Source: Bacteroides intestinalis
Lineage (GTDB): Bacteria > Bacteroidota > Bacteroidia > Bacteroidales > Bacteroidaceae
Assembly: GCF_003464595.1 (NCBI RefSeq)
Contig: NZ_QRZF01000014.1
Location: 83,805 to 147,804, forward strand
Direction of reading: 5' to 3'
Length of the DNA stretch: 64,000 bases
Shown here in pieces: positions 33,104 through 41,511 of the stretch. The number at the start of each line of letters is the position of its first letter. The stretch's first letter is position 1. The notes below the pieces were generated by a model. The model was not told the origin of the DNA, made no database searches, and saw nothing but the letters and a program-made list of their open reading frames with translations. Made by a program: the position numbers and the translations under genes.

Positions 33104-33224
33104 GATAGTCAATGATTAACGTTAAATGTTTAATGATTTATAATTGCTATTCATTAAATTTATTGGCAAAGTAACGAATAATTTCCCTAAGAAAACGTAT
33201 TTTTGTCTCATCAATTTATATGCA
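33104..33224. repeat. Short AT-rich word repeat between divergent genes
   Basis: AATGATTAACGTTAAATG words recur here, with TTTAATGA (33129-33136) facing TCATTAAA (33151-33158). It is a weaker version of the longer word repeats elsewhere. The wecB-like promoter follows. Confidence 0.35.
33198..33205 (+). promoter_or_regulatory. -7 box of the epimerase-like gene
   Basis: TATTTTTG, 20 nt before the ATG at 33225. Confidence 0.45.
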
Positions 33225-34319
33225 ATGAAAATAACAATCGTATCGGGTGCACGCCCTAACTTCATGAAAATAGCTCCTATCACCCGAGCTATTAAAGCCG
33301 CACAGGAAGCCGGAAAGAAGATTTCATACCGTCTCATTTATACCGGACGGCAAGACGATACCAGTCTGGATGCCTCTCTGTTCTCTGATCTGGACATGAA
33401 GAAACCCGATGGTTATCTTGGAGTCAGCGGACATGACCAATCGGAAGTGACAGCTGCCATCATGCTTGCCTTCGAAAAGGAATTGAACACACATCCCGCC
33501 CAGGTAGTTCTTGTTGTAGATGACCTTACGGCCACCATGAGTTGTTCTATCGTTGCCAAGAAGCGCGGGCTGAAAGTTGCACACCTCATTGCCGGTACTC
33601 GTTCGTTCGATATGAATATGCCTCGCGAAGTAAACCGTACCATTGTAGATGCCATTTCCGACTATCTGTTTACCGCAGGTATGGTGGCTAACCGCAACCT
33701 GAATCAGGAAGGCATGATTCCCGAATACATCCACTATGTAGGTAATATTCTGATAGATACTGTCCGCTATAACCGTCACCGCCTCTTGCAACCCGTATGG
33801 TTCTCTAGCATGGGATTGAAAGGACACGGCTATCTATTGCTCACTCTCAATCGTCACGAGTTGCTGAACAAAAAGAATGTGCTTAAATCTCTGATACAAA
33901 CATTAGTGGATAAATCCGAAGGTATGCCCATCATTGCTCCGCTGCACCCATACGTGCAGAAGGCTATCAAGGCGCTGGAAATTCCTGCACCAAACCTACA
34001 CATTCTACCGCCTCAAAGTTACCTGCACTTCGGATATCTTATTAACCATGCCAAAGGTATCATCACAGATTCCGGTAACATTGCAGAAGAAGCTACTTTC
34101 CTTGATGTTCCCTGCATCACGCTCAACTCTTATGCCGAACATCCCGAAACCTGGCGTGTAGGTACTAATGAATTAGTGAACGAAGACCCCGTTGCATTTG
34201 CCGCCGTACTTGAAACGTTGATGCATGGCGAATGGAAACATACCACGCTGCCCGACCGTTGGGACGGACGTACAGCGGAACGTATTGTGCAAACGTTGAT
34301 TAATGGAGAATTAAAGTAA
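33225..34319 (+). CDS. UDP-GlcNAc 2-epimerase homologue with altered active site
   Basis: The 364-residue GT-B fold protein resembles WecB/MnaA, which interconverts UDP-GlcNAc and UDP-ManNAc. Retained features include SGARPNFMKIAPI at the N-terminus, an Asp near 100 (VVDDLT for HGDT), PREVNR for PEExNR, APLHPYVQ and TDSGNIAEEA. The catalytic Glu of HVEAGLR is Ile here (HLIAGTRS, residue 122), and the His of the GHRRE motif is Asn (TLNRHE, residue 209). It may act on another substrate or lack epimerase activity. The ATG at 33225 begins the fold. Confidence 0.75.
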   Translation: MKITIVSGARPNFMKIAPITRAIKAAQEAGKKISYRLIYTGRQDDTSLDASLFSDLDMKKPDGYLGVSGHDQSEVTAAIMLAFEKELNTHPAQVVLVVDDLTATMSCSIVAKKRGLKVAHLIAGTRSFDMNMPREVNRTIVDAISDYLFTAGMVANRNLNQEGMIPEYIHYVGNILIDTVRYNRHRLLQPVWFSSMGLKGHGYLLLTLNRHELLNKKNVLKSLIQTLVDKSEGMPIIAPLHPYVQKAIKALEIPAPNLHILPPQSYLHFGYLINHAKGIITDSGNIAEEATFLDVPCITLNSYAEHPETWRVGTNELVNEDPVAFAAVLETLMHGEWKHTTLPDRWDGRTAERIVQTLINGELK

Positions 34320-34329
34320 TAATAAAAAA

Positions 34330-35193
34330 TCAGGAAAGAGATAAACGGCAGAAATAGCCCAATTTATAAAAAGCGAAAAGCCATAGAGAAGGATGTTTCC
34401 CTATAAGGTTCTTTTCCAAAAAACTTTCGGATACACGGAATAAAAAAGCGGTAAGTGCAACGGCATGAAGCCGCTTTAATTTATCATACCAACGCAGCAA
34501 ACGAACGTAAGAAAGTAACTCCTGTTCATGCCCTAACAAATTTCGTACGGAGCGACGCGTCTTGTCTAAAAAAGCACATGCGTCTTCCTCTACCAAATGC
34601 CAAACCGGATTATCAATATGCAATACAGGAACGCCCGCCTCTTTCAATCTCTTCCCGAAAGCAGCATCTTCATACCCAAAATGAAGTGTTTCATCGAAAT
34701 GAACACGCAGAAACAATTCCTTTGAAATAAAAAAATTCATACCTATAAAGTGTTGATGAGGATGCTTGCAACGTTCTGCTACAGGTTGCGATTCTACCTG
34801 CATTCCATACTTATACCGTAAAACAGAACCATTTGTTTTTTGATAATAAAAACCTCCACAGACCGCTTGTTTACTTGCATAACTGAGGTACAAAGAAAGA
34901 AAGTTATCCCTTATCGGCATAGTATCCGTATCCAAAAAAAGCAAATAAGGGTAACACGCCTTTTCTGCCAGATAATTTCGGGTAAATGCCGGCCCATAAT
35001 TAGTTTCCAATTCAAATATACTGCATTCATCCAACTGATTTAACACCCGATTTTCATTTTTGATTCTTTCGTTAGATGCATCATCCGCCAATAAAATCTC
35101 AAAAGGGGATTTCAATAGTAAAGCCATCTCGTGCAGTTTCTTAACTAACGAAACACAATTTATATTATACACAGGGATAAGTATGGACAGCAT
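34330..35193 (-). CDS. Family 2 glycosyltransferase (soluble GT-A)
   Basis: The 287-residue protein starts at the catalytic domain: LSILIPVYNINCVSL, then the nucleotide-binding EILLADDASNE, the DxD-type motif LLFLDTDTMP (about 87-96), and GYEDAAFGKRLKEAG as the acceptor/base region. No N-terminal helix is present. The C-terminal 60 residues are hydrophobic/aromatic and may associate with the membrane. It probably adds a sugar in polysaccharide or glycolipid synthesis. It converges with the epimerase homologue, 10 bp apart. Confidence 0.88.
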   Translation of the reverse strand: MLSILIPVYNINCVSLVKKLHEMALLLKSPFEILLADDASNERIKNENRVLNQLDECSIFELETNYGPAFTRNYLAEKACYPYLLFLDTDTMPIRDNFLSLYLSYASKQAVCGGFYYQKTNGSVLRYKYGMQVESQPVAERCKHPHQHFIGMNFFISKELFLRVHFDETLHFGYEDAAFGKRLKEAGVPVLHIDNPVWHLVEEDACAFLDKTRRSVRNLLGHEQELLSYVRLLRWYDKLKRLHAVALTAFLFRVSESFLEKNLIGKHPSLWLFAFYKLGYFCRLSLS

Positions 35194-35213
35194 ATCACGT
35201 GAACTTTATTTGG

Positions 35214-35221
35214 CAAATATA
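35214..35221 (-). promoter_or_regulatory. -7 box of the GT2 gene
   Basis: TATATTTG on the minus strand, 20 nt before the ATG at 35193. Confidence 0.45.
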
Positions 35222-35308
35222 ACATTAAATTAGGCAAAAGCGAAATACATATAAACATTCCTCTTATTTCTTTAGATTATATTTACTTCTTATTTAATGG
35301 TAATTTGC

Positions 35309-35316
35309 TACCTTTG
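35309..35316 (+). promoter_or_regulatory. -7 box of the DUF5686 gene
   Basis: TACCTTTG, 21 nt before the ATG at 35338. Confidence 0.5.
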
Positions 35317-35337
35317 CAGCCTCATACTGACTTAAAT

Positions 35338-37926
35338 ATGAAACAACAATATACAACTATCATCCTTTTTCTGCTGTCACTATTTGTTGCACATAGTGCA
35401 TCCGCACAGATAAAAGGTGTCGTTACCGACTCCCTGACCAACGAACCATTAATGTACATCACCGTTCAATACGAGGGAAAAGGTGTAGGTGCTATCACCA
35501 ATGCCGAAGGAGAATATACAGTAGAAACCCGCAAAGGTTGGAATGAACTTACATTCTCCGCCATCGGATATGTGACCAAGAAAGTCACACTAACCCCTAA
35601 CACCAGAGTGCTGAATGTAAAAATGGCGCCTGCTGATGTCATGCTCTCTGAAGTAGTGGTAAAACCTCAAAAGGAGAAATACTCCAGGAAGAATAACCCT
35701 GCCGTGGATTTCATGAGAAAAGTCATCGAAAATAAGAAAGAACTGAAACTGGAAGCCAATGACTTTTATCAGTATCAGAAATATGAAAAGATGAAGATGT
35801 CCATGAACGACGTCACTCCAGAGAAGATGGAGAAAGGTATCTATAAAAAATTCTCATTCTTCAAGGATCAGGTAGAAATATCGCCCAAGACGAACAAGAT
35901 GATTCTCCCCATTTCCATCAAGGAGACATCTTCAAAAACCATCTATCGTAAAAGCCCCAAAAGCGAAAAGACTATTATCGAAGGTATGAATTCCAGCGGT
36001 ATTGAAGAGTTCTTCAACACTGGAGACATGCTGGGAACCATTCTGACTGATGTATTCTCTGACGTCAATATCTATGATGACGACATCCGCCTGCTGCAAC
36101 GCCGTTTCGTCAGCCCTATCGGACGAGGTGCTATCAGTTTCTATAAGTTCTATCTTATGGATACTATTATGGTGGACCGCCAGGAATGTGTACACCTTAC
36201 TTTCGTTCCACAGAACTCGCAGGACTTTGGTTTTACAGGGCATCTCTATGTCGTGAAAGACTCCACCTATGCAGTGAAGAAATGTACCATGAACCTTCCC
36301 AAAAAGACTGGAGTAAACTTCGTGGACAATCTTGATATTGTGCAGCAGTTTGAACAAATGCCGGATGGTAACTGGGTACTGACTGATGATGATATGACCG
36401 TAGAACTGCAATTCGTGAAAGGTTTGCAGGGGCTTGAAGTACAACGCACTACAAAGTACAGTAATTACAAATTCGAAGATATAGAGCCCCGTCTTTTCCG
36501 TCTGAAAGGTAATGTCATTAAAGAAGCCAATATGCTTAACAAGAGCGATGAATACTGGGCTTCGGTACGCCAGGTTCCCCTCACCAAAAAGGAGAGTAAC
36601 ATGGACGTATTCATGAATCGCATCGAACAAATTCCAGGCTTCAAGTATGTGATCTTTGGTGCAAAAGCCCTGATAGAAAACTTTGTAGAAACTGGAAGCA
36701 AAAAGCACCCCAGCAAGTTCGACTTCGGTCCTATCAATACCAGTATCACAAGTAATTATGTAAACGGTACACGTTTCCGCCTCAGTGGTATGACTACCGG
36801 TAACTTCGATCCACACTGGAGTTTCAGTGGATATGGTGCTTATGGTACAAGAGATAAGAAATGGTTCTATAAAGGTCAGGCAGCCTACTCATTCAATAAG
36901 CGTGAGTATGTGTTATGGGAATTCCCTAAACATTATATTGCTTTCGATTACAGCTACGATGTCATGTCTCCGATGGACAAATACCTCTCAACAGATAAGG
37001 ACAATATGTTTGTAGGCTGGAAGTGGACAAAGGTAGACCAGATGTCATATATGCGCGATGCTACCCTGACGTATGAGTTGGAAACGAATGCCGGTTTCTC
37101 CATCAAAGCTATGGCACGCCACCGCAACGACGAACCTGCCGGCGGTGTATTGCAATATTGGAAGAACGACGGCAACATAGCTGGTTCATGGGATGACACA
37201 AATACATTCGTCAAAGATATCACTACAACTGAGCTTGGCGTTACCCTACGTTATGCTCCGGGGGAAACATTTGTCAATACGAAGCAACGTCGTGTTCCGG
37301 TATCTCTGGATGCTCCGATCTTCTCTCTTTCCCATACCATTGGCCTGAAAGGTGTGCTGGGTGGCGAATACAACTTCAATCTTACAGAAGCCAGCATCCG
37401 CAAACGTTTCTGGTTTGGCTCCTGGGGTAAACTAGACATCACCGCCCGTGCCGGTGCACAATGGAATACGGTACCGTTCCCTTTATTGAACCTGCCCATG
37501 GCAAACCTTTCATATATCACCCAGCACAATGAGTCTTTCAGTCTTATCAACAATATGGAATTCCTGAATGACCGTTATGCCTCTCTTGCCATCACTTATG
37601 ACATGAACGGGAAGCTGTTCAATCGTATTCCCCTCATTAAAAAGCTGAAATGGCGCGAAACTTTCCGTATCCGTGGTATGTACGGAACACTTACGGATAA
37701 GAATAACCCATATAAGAGCCACAATGACGAATTGTTCCTCTTCCCTATGCGCGACGGTATGCCTACCAGCCATGTAATGGGTAGTACTCCTTATCTGGAG
37801 GCCAGCGTAGGTATCTACAACATTTTCAAGCTGTTGCATATCGAATATGTACGCCGCCTCACTTACACGGATATTCCAGGTGTAAAGAAAGGAGGCATAC
37901 GTTTTATGATATTAATGATTTTCTAA
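35338..37926 (+). CDS. DUF5686 outer-membrane protein with CarboxypepD_reg-like domain
   Basis: The 862-residue protein has a signal peptide (about 1-23, AHSASAQ), an N-terminal Ig-like CarboxypepD_reg-like domain (about 24-105, IKGVVTDSLTNEPLMYITV), then the large DUF5686 region with a beta-barrel-like pattern to the end (IRFMILMIF, terminal Phe). Such proteins are probably outer-membrane barrels, but they lack the plug and TonB box of TonB receptors. The function is unknown. The in-frame Met 11 codons upstream is rejected because the promoter lies there. Confidence 0.82.
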   Translation: MKQQYTTIILFLLSLFVAHSASAQIKGVVTDSLTNEPLMYITVQYEGKGVGAITNAEGEYTVETRKGWNELTFSAIGYVTKKVTLTPNTRVLNVKMAPADVMLSEVVVKPQKEKYSRKNNPAVDFMRKVIENKKELKLEANDFYQYQKYEKMKMSMNDVTPEKMEKGIYKKFSFFKDQVEISPKTNKMILPISIKETSSKTIYRKSPKSEKTIIEGMNSSGIEEFFNTGDMLGTILTDVFSDVNIYDDDIRLLQRRFVSPIGRGAISFYKFYLMDTIMVDRQECVHLTFVPQNSQDFGFTGHLYVVKDSTYAVKKCTMNLPKKTGVNFVDNLDIVQQFEQMPDGNWVLTDDDMTVELQFVKGLQGLEVQRTTKYSNYKFEDIEPRLFRLKGNVIKEANMLNKSDEYWASVRQVPLTKKESNMDVFMNRIEQIPGFKYVIFGAKALIENFVETGSKKHPSKFDFGPINTSITSNYVNGTRFRLSGMTTGNFDPHWSFSGYGAYGTRDKKWFYKGQAAYSFNKREYVLWEFPKHYIAFDYSYDVMSPMDKYLSTDKDNMFVGWKWTKVDQMSYMRDATLTYELETNAGFSIKAMARHRNDEPAGGVLQYWKNDGNIAGSWDDTNTFVKDITTTELGVTLRYAPGETFVNTKQRRVPVSLDAPIFSLSHTIGLKGVLGGEYNFNLTEASIRKRFWFGSWGKLDITARAGAQWNTVPFPLLNLPMANLSYITQHNESFSLINNMEFLNDRYASLAITYDMNGKLFNRIPLIKKLKWRETFRIRGMYGTLTDKNNPYKSHNDELFLFPMRDGMPTSHVMGSTPYLEASVGIYNIFKLLHIEYVRRLTYTDIPGVKKGGIRFMILMIF

Positions 37927-37935
37927 CATAGCAAC

Positions 37936-37979
37936 TTAGTGATGAATGATTAGCATGGTTACTAAACACTAATCACTAA
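37936..37979. repeat. Degenerate word repeat before rarA
   Basis: TTAGTGAT (37936-37943) faces ATCACTAA (37972-37979) in a run of GATTAG/CACTAA words related to the repeat at 26508-26593. Alternative pairings overlap. Confidence 0.4.
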
Positions 37980-37998
37980 ACGTTAAACACTTATTCAC

Positions 37999-39273
37999 AT
38001 GACCCCCTTAGCAGAAAGGCTTCGTCCTAAAACTTTAGATGAATACATCGGTCAGAAACATTTAGTAGGACCAGGTGCAATACTACGCAAGATGATTGAT
38101 GCGGGACGTATCTCTTCATTTATTTTGTGGGGGCCTCCGGGTGTAGGAAAAACCACACTGGCACAGATCATTGCCAATAAACTGGAAACTCCATTCTATA
38201 CCCTGAGCGCTGTTACCAGTGGTGTGAAAGATGTACGAGAAGTGATAGAACGCGCCAAGAGCAACCGCTTCTTCTCACAAGGCAGCCCTATACTGTTCAT
38301 TGATGAAATCCACCGTTTCAGTAAATCGCAACAAGATTCTTTGCTTGGTGCTGTGGAACAAGGTACAGTAACATTGATAGGTGCCACTACAGAGAATCCC
38401 TCTTTTGAGGTAATCCGCCCACTACTGTCACGATGCCAACTCTATGTACTGAAGTCTTTGGAGAAAGAAGACCTCATGGAATTACTGCAACGTGCCGTCA
38501 CCACCGACCATATTCTGAAAGAACGTAAAATCGAACTGAAAGAAACGACTGCCATGCTCCGCTATAGTGGTGGAGATGCACGCAAACTGCTTAATATTCT
38601 GGACCTTGTAGTTTCTTCCGAAGCTAATGATCCGGTGGTCATTACTGATGAGATAGTAACCGAACGCCTGCAACAAAATCCTCTGGCTTACGACAAAGAT
38701 GGAGAAATGCATTATGATATCATATCTGCTTTCATTAAGTCTATTCGTGGCAGTGATCCCGATGGTGCCATATATTGGCTGGCTCGTATGGTAGAAGCCG
38801 GGGAAGACCCTGCCTTTATTGCCCGCCGACTCGTCATCTCCGCATCGGAAGACATCGGACTGGCAAATCCAAATGCTATGCTGATTGCCAATGCTTGCTT
38901 TGATGCTGTGATGAAAGTGGGCTGGCCCGAAGGACGTATTCCATTGGCAGAAGCCACTATTTATCTTGCTACAAGTCCGAAGAGTAATTCCGCCTACATG
39001 GCCATCAACAATGCCTTGGAACTTGTACGGGAAACAGGCAATCTACCCGTTCCTCTACATTTGCGCAATGCGCCCACCAAACTGATGAAACAGTTAGGAT
39101 ACGGTGATAACTATAAGTATGCGCACGATTATCCCGGTCATTTCGTTAAGCAACAATTCATGCCCGATGAGTTGAAGAACCGCCGTCTTTGGGAAGCACA
39201 AGACAATGCTGCCGAGCAGAAACATGCAGAACGCATGAAAGCATTATGGGGTGAGGATAAGTTTAAGAAATAA
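37999..39273 (+). CDS. rarA: Replication-associated recombination protein A (RarA/MgsA)
   Basis: The 424-residue AAA+ ATPase begins PLAERLRPKTLDEYIGQKHL, with Walker A GPPGVGKTTL (about 45-54), Walker B LFIDEIHRFSK and an Arg-finger region ENPSFEVIRPLLSRC. The C-terminal part (DAIYWLARMVEAGEDP, then RNAPTKLMKQLGYG) is the tetramerisation domain of the RarA/WRNIP1/Mgs1 family, which act at stalled replication forks. Length is normal. It follows the DUF5686 gene by 72 bp with a word repeat between. Confidence 0.95.
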   Translation: MTPLAERLRPKTLDEYIGQKHLVGPGAILRKMIDAGRISSFILWGPPGVGKTTLAQIIANKLETPFYTLSAVTSGVKDVREVIERAKSNRFFSQGSPILFIDEIHRFSKSQQDSLLGAVEQGTVTLIGATTENPSFEVIRPLLSRCQLYVLKSLEKEDLMELLQRAVTTDHILKERKIELKETTAMLRYSGGDARKLLNILDLVVSSEANDPVVITDEIVTERLQQNPLAYDKDGEMHYDIISAFIKSIRGSDPDGAIYWLARMVEAGEDPAFIARRLVISASEDIGLANPNAMLIANACFDAVMKVGWPEGRIPLAEATIYLATSPKSNSAYMAINNALELVRETGNLPVPLHLRNAPTKLMKQLGYGDNYKYAHDYPGHFVKQQFMPDELKNRRLWEAQDNAAEQKHAERMKALWGEDKFKK

Positions 39274-39364
39274 CCCTTACTTGATATCCCATACTACCTC
39301 CTCCAACAAACACACCGGCCACAACAAAATATACCATTATGAGTATAATCCTAAATCTTTTCCC

Positions 39365-39372
39365 TAAATTTG
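39365..39372 (+). promoter_or_regulatory. -7 box of the hydroxyacid dehydrogenase operon
   Basis: TAAATTTG, 25 nt before the ATG at 39398. Confidence 0.5.
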
Positions 39373-39397
39373 CGTACTCACTTTAAACATAAACAGA

Positions 39398-40351
39398 ATG
39401 AGAACTGTAGTATTAGACGGTTACACCGCAAATCCCGGTGATCTTTGCTGGGACAAATTGAAAGAGTTTGGCGAATGCGTAATTTATGATCGTACCGCCC
39501 CCGCCGAAGTACTGGAACGTGCTGCCGGTGCAGAAGCCCTCCTCACCAATAAAGTAGTGATCAACAGCGAAATGATGGCTGCCCTGCCCGATCTGAAATA
39601 CATCGGCGTGCTGGCTACAGGCTACAACGTAGTAGACATAGCTGCCACCCGTGAACGTGGCATCATCGTCACCAACATTCCCGCATACAGTACCCCCTCT
39701 GTTGGACAAATGGTATTTGCCCACATACTGAATATCACTCAGCAAGTACGCCATTACTCTGAAGAGGTCAGCAGAGGAGACTGGAGCAAGAGCCCCGATT
39801 TTTGTTTCTACAATACTCCGCTCATTGAATTGCTCGGCAAGAAGATAGGAATCATCGGCTTAGGACAGACCGGATATAACACTGCCCGCATAGCTATTGG
39901 CTTCGGAATGAAAGTATGGGCCTACACTTCTAAATCACGTCTGCAGCTCCCACCCGAAATCAGAAAAGCAGATCTCGACCAATTATTTCACGAATGCGAC
40001 ATCATCAGTCTGCACTGTCCGTTGAACGACAGTACTCGCGAAATGGTCAATGCCAGCCGTCTCTCTTTAATGAAACCTACCTCCATCATTATCAATACCG
40101 GGCGTGGGCCACTCATTAATGAACAAGATCTCGCCAATGCCCTGAACACCGGACAAATATATGCCGCCGGACTGGATGTTCTCTCCGAAGAACCACCTCG
40201 TTCAGACAATCCGTTATTGACTGCACGAAATTGCTTCATCACCCCACACATTGCCTGGGCCAACTTTGAAGCACGCCAGAGACTGATACATATAGCAGTT
40301 AGTAACCTGAAAGCATACGCGGAAGGGAAACCGGTAAATATTATAAAATAA
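39398..40351 (+). CDS. D-2-hydroxyacid dehydrogenase (glycerate/hydroxypyruvate reductase-like)
   Basis: This 317-residue dehydrogenase has an intact active site: NAD motif IGIIGLGQTGYNTA, catalytic Arg in INTGRGPLINE, Glu in AAGLDVLSEEPP and His in FITPHIAWAN. It probably reduces hydroxypyruvate, glyoxylate or a related keto acid. Glycerate kinase (1.5 kb) could act on the product, but the genes are far apart. It leads a three-gene run with the two EEP-domain genes (gaps 17 and 30 bp). The contrast with the triad-less paralogue at 4.6 kb is clear. Confidence 0.9.
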   Translation: MRTVVLDGYTANPGDLCWDKLKEFGECVIYDRTAPAEVLERAAGAEALLTNKVVINSEMMAALPDLKYIGVLATGYNVVDIAATRERGIIVTNIPAYSTPSVGQMVFAHILNITQQVRHYSEEVSRGDWSKSPDFCFYNTPLIELLGKKIGIIGLGQTGYNTARIAIGFGMKVWAYTSKSRLQLPPEIRKADLDQLFHECDIISLHCPLNDSTREMVNASRLSLMKPTSIIINTGRGPLINEQDLANALNTGQIYAAGLDVLSEEPPRSDNPLLTARNCFITPHIAWANFEARQRLIHIAVSNLKAYAEGKPVNIIK

Positions 40352-40368
40352 CATTCCTTTTAATAAAC

Positions 40369-41481
40369 ATGGGAAAATCAGAAATTCACAGTCTCTTCCG
40401 CAGTATTCCGGTGATCCTGACAATCATTCTGGCTACTGTTACTATTATCTCCACCTTTTCCGGGAACTTTGATCCTGCTAATTCCAAATATATGCCTGTG
40501 TTGGGATTAGCTCTTCCAGTATTGCTGATATGTAATCTGCTGGTTGCTATCTGTTGGGCATTTGCCCGCAGTCGCTGGATCCTCATCCCTTTTGCAGCAT
40601 TGGCCTTCAATTACGGTTATATACTTTCCGTTTTTCAATTCAATTTCACAAAAAAAATCCCTGAAGGACATTACAGTAGTAACTATGCCGATGGATATCT
40701 GAAAGTAGCCACTTATAATGTCGGCAATTTTGGTACCGAGATCACCGGCTACTCCTGCAAAGAGATTGCCCGCTACATGAAACAGCAAGAAGTCGATGTA
40801 CTCTGCTTCCAAGAATTCGGCGACAATCAGCACTTTCCGATGGACAGCATCCGTAATGTATTTTCCCACTGGCGATATGCCCTGATACCCACTGAAGACT
40901 CCATCAGCGGAGTGCTCCCTATCGCCATATTCAGCCGTTACCCACTCATCAATCCCCGTTTTATTTCTTATCCGCAAAGTGCCAACTGCAGCATGCAGTG
41001 CGACATCATATTAGGAAGAGACACTGTCCGTCTGCTCAACAACCACTTGCAGACTACCAGTGTCAATCAAAACCGTCGGAAATGGGAACGTGGTCTTAAC
41101 AATACGAATGACACCCGTCGTGAAGTGGAAGTTGTACAAGGTGCTATCAACACTTTGCACGACAACTTTGTGAAGCGTGCCGAACAGACAGACAGTATCT
41201 GTCAGTTGGCCCTTGCCAGTCCTTACTCCGTAGTAGTGTGCGGCGACTTCAACTCTTTGCCGTCTTCCTACACCTATGCGGAATTAAGTGATATACTTAA
41301 AGACGGGTTCCGCACCAGTGGACGGGGTTACATGTATACCTTCCGCTACTTCAAACGTTTGTTGCGTATCGACTATATTTTCCATTCACCCGCCATTCAG
41401 GGATACCGTTACTACTCGCCTGATCTGGACTTATGCAGTGACCACAACCCGGTACTGATGGAAATGAAAATAAAGAAATAA
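40369..41481 (+). CDS. Membrane-anchored endonuclease/exonuclease/phosphatase family protein
   Basis: The 370-residue protein has three N-terminal hydrophobic helices (about 10-32, 41-66, 68-90) and then an EEP domain, probably periplasmic. Motifs seen are KVATYNVGNFG, DVLCFQEF (metal Glu), NNHLQTTSVNQNRR, VVCGDFNSLPSSYTY and the terminal SDHNPVLMEM (catalytic Asp-His). The fold covers DNases, phosphodiesterases and sphingomyelinases, so the substrate is open. Co-transcribed with a second, secreted EEP protein. Confidence 0.88.
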   Translation: MGKSEIHSLFRSIPVILTIILATVTIISTFSGNFDPANSKYMPVLGLALPVLLICNLLVAICWAFARSRWILIPFAALAFNYGYILSVFQFNFTKKIPEGHYSSNYADGYLKVATYNVGNFGTEITGYSCKEIARYMKQQEVDVLCFQEFGDNQHFPMDSIRNVFSHWRYALIPTEDSISGVLPIAIFSRYPLINPRFISYPQSANCSMQCDIILGRDTVRLLNNHLQTTSVNQNRRKWERGLNNTNDTRREVEVVQGAINTLHDNFVKRAEQTDSICQLALASPYSVVVCGDFNSLPSSYTYAELSDILKDGFRTSGRGYMYTFRYFKRLLRIDYIFHSPAIQGYRYYSPDLDLCSDHNPVLMEMKIKK

Positions 41482-41511
41482 ATCTAAATCATTCATCTAA
41501 AACATTTGCTT

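Noticed and set aside
35932..36816. A 294-codon minus-strand frame inside the DUF5686 gene
   Set aside because: Shadow of a well-supported exported protein.
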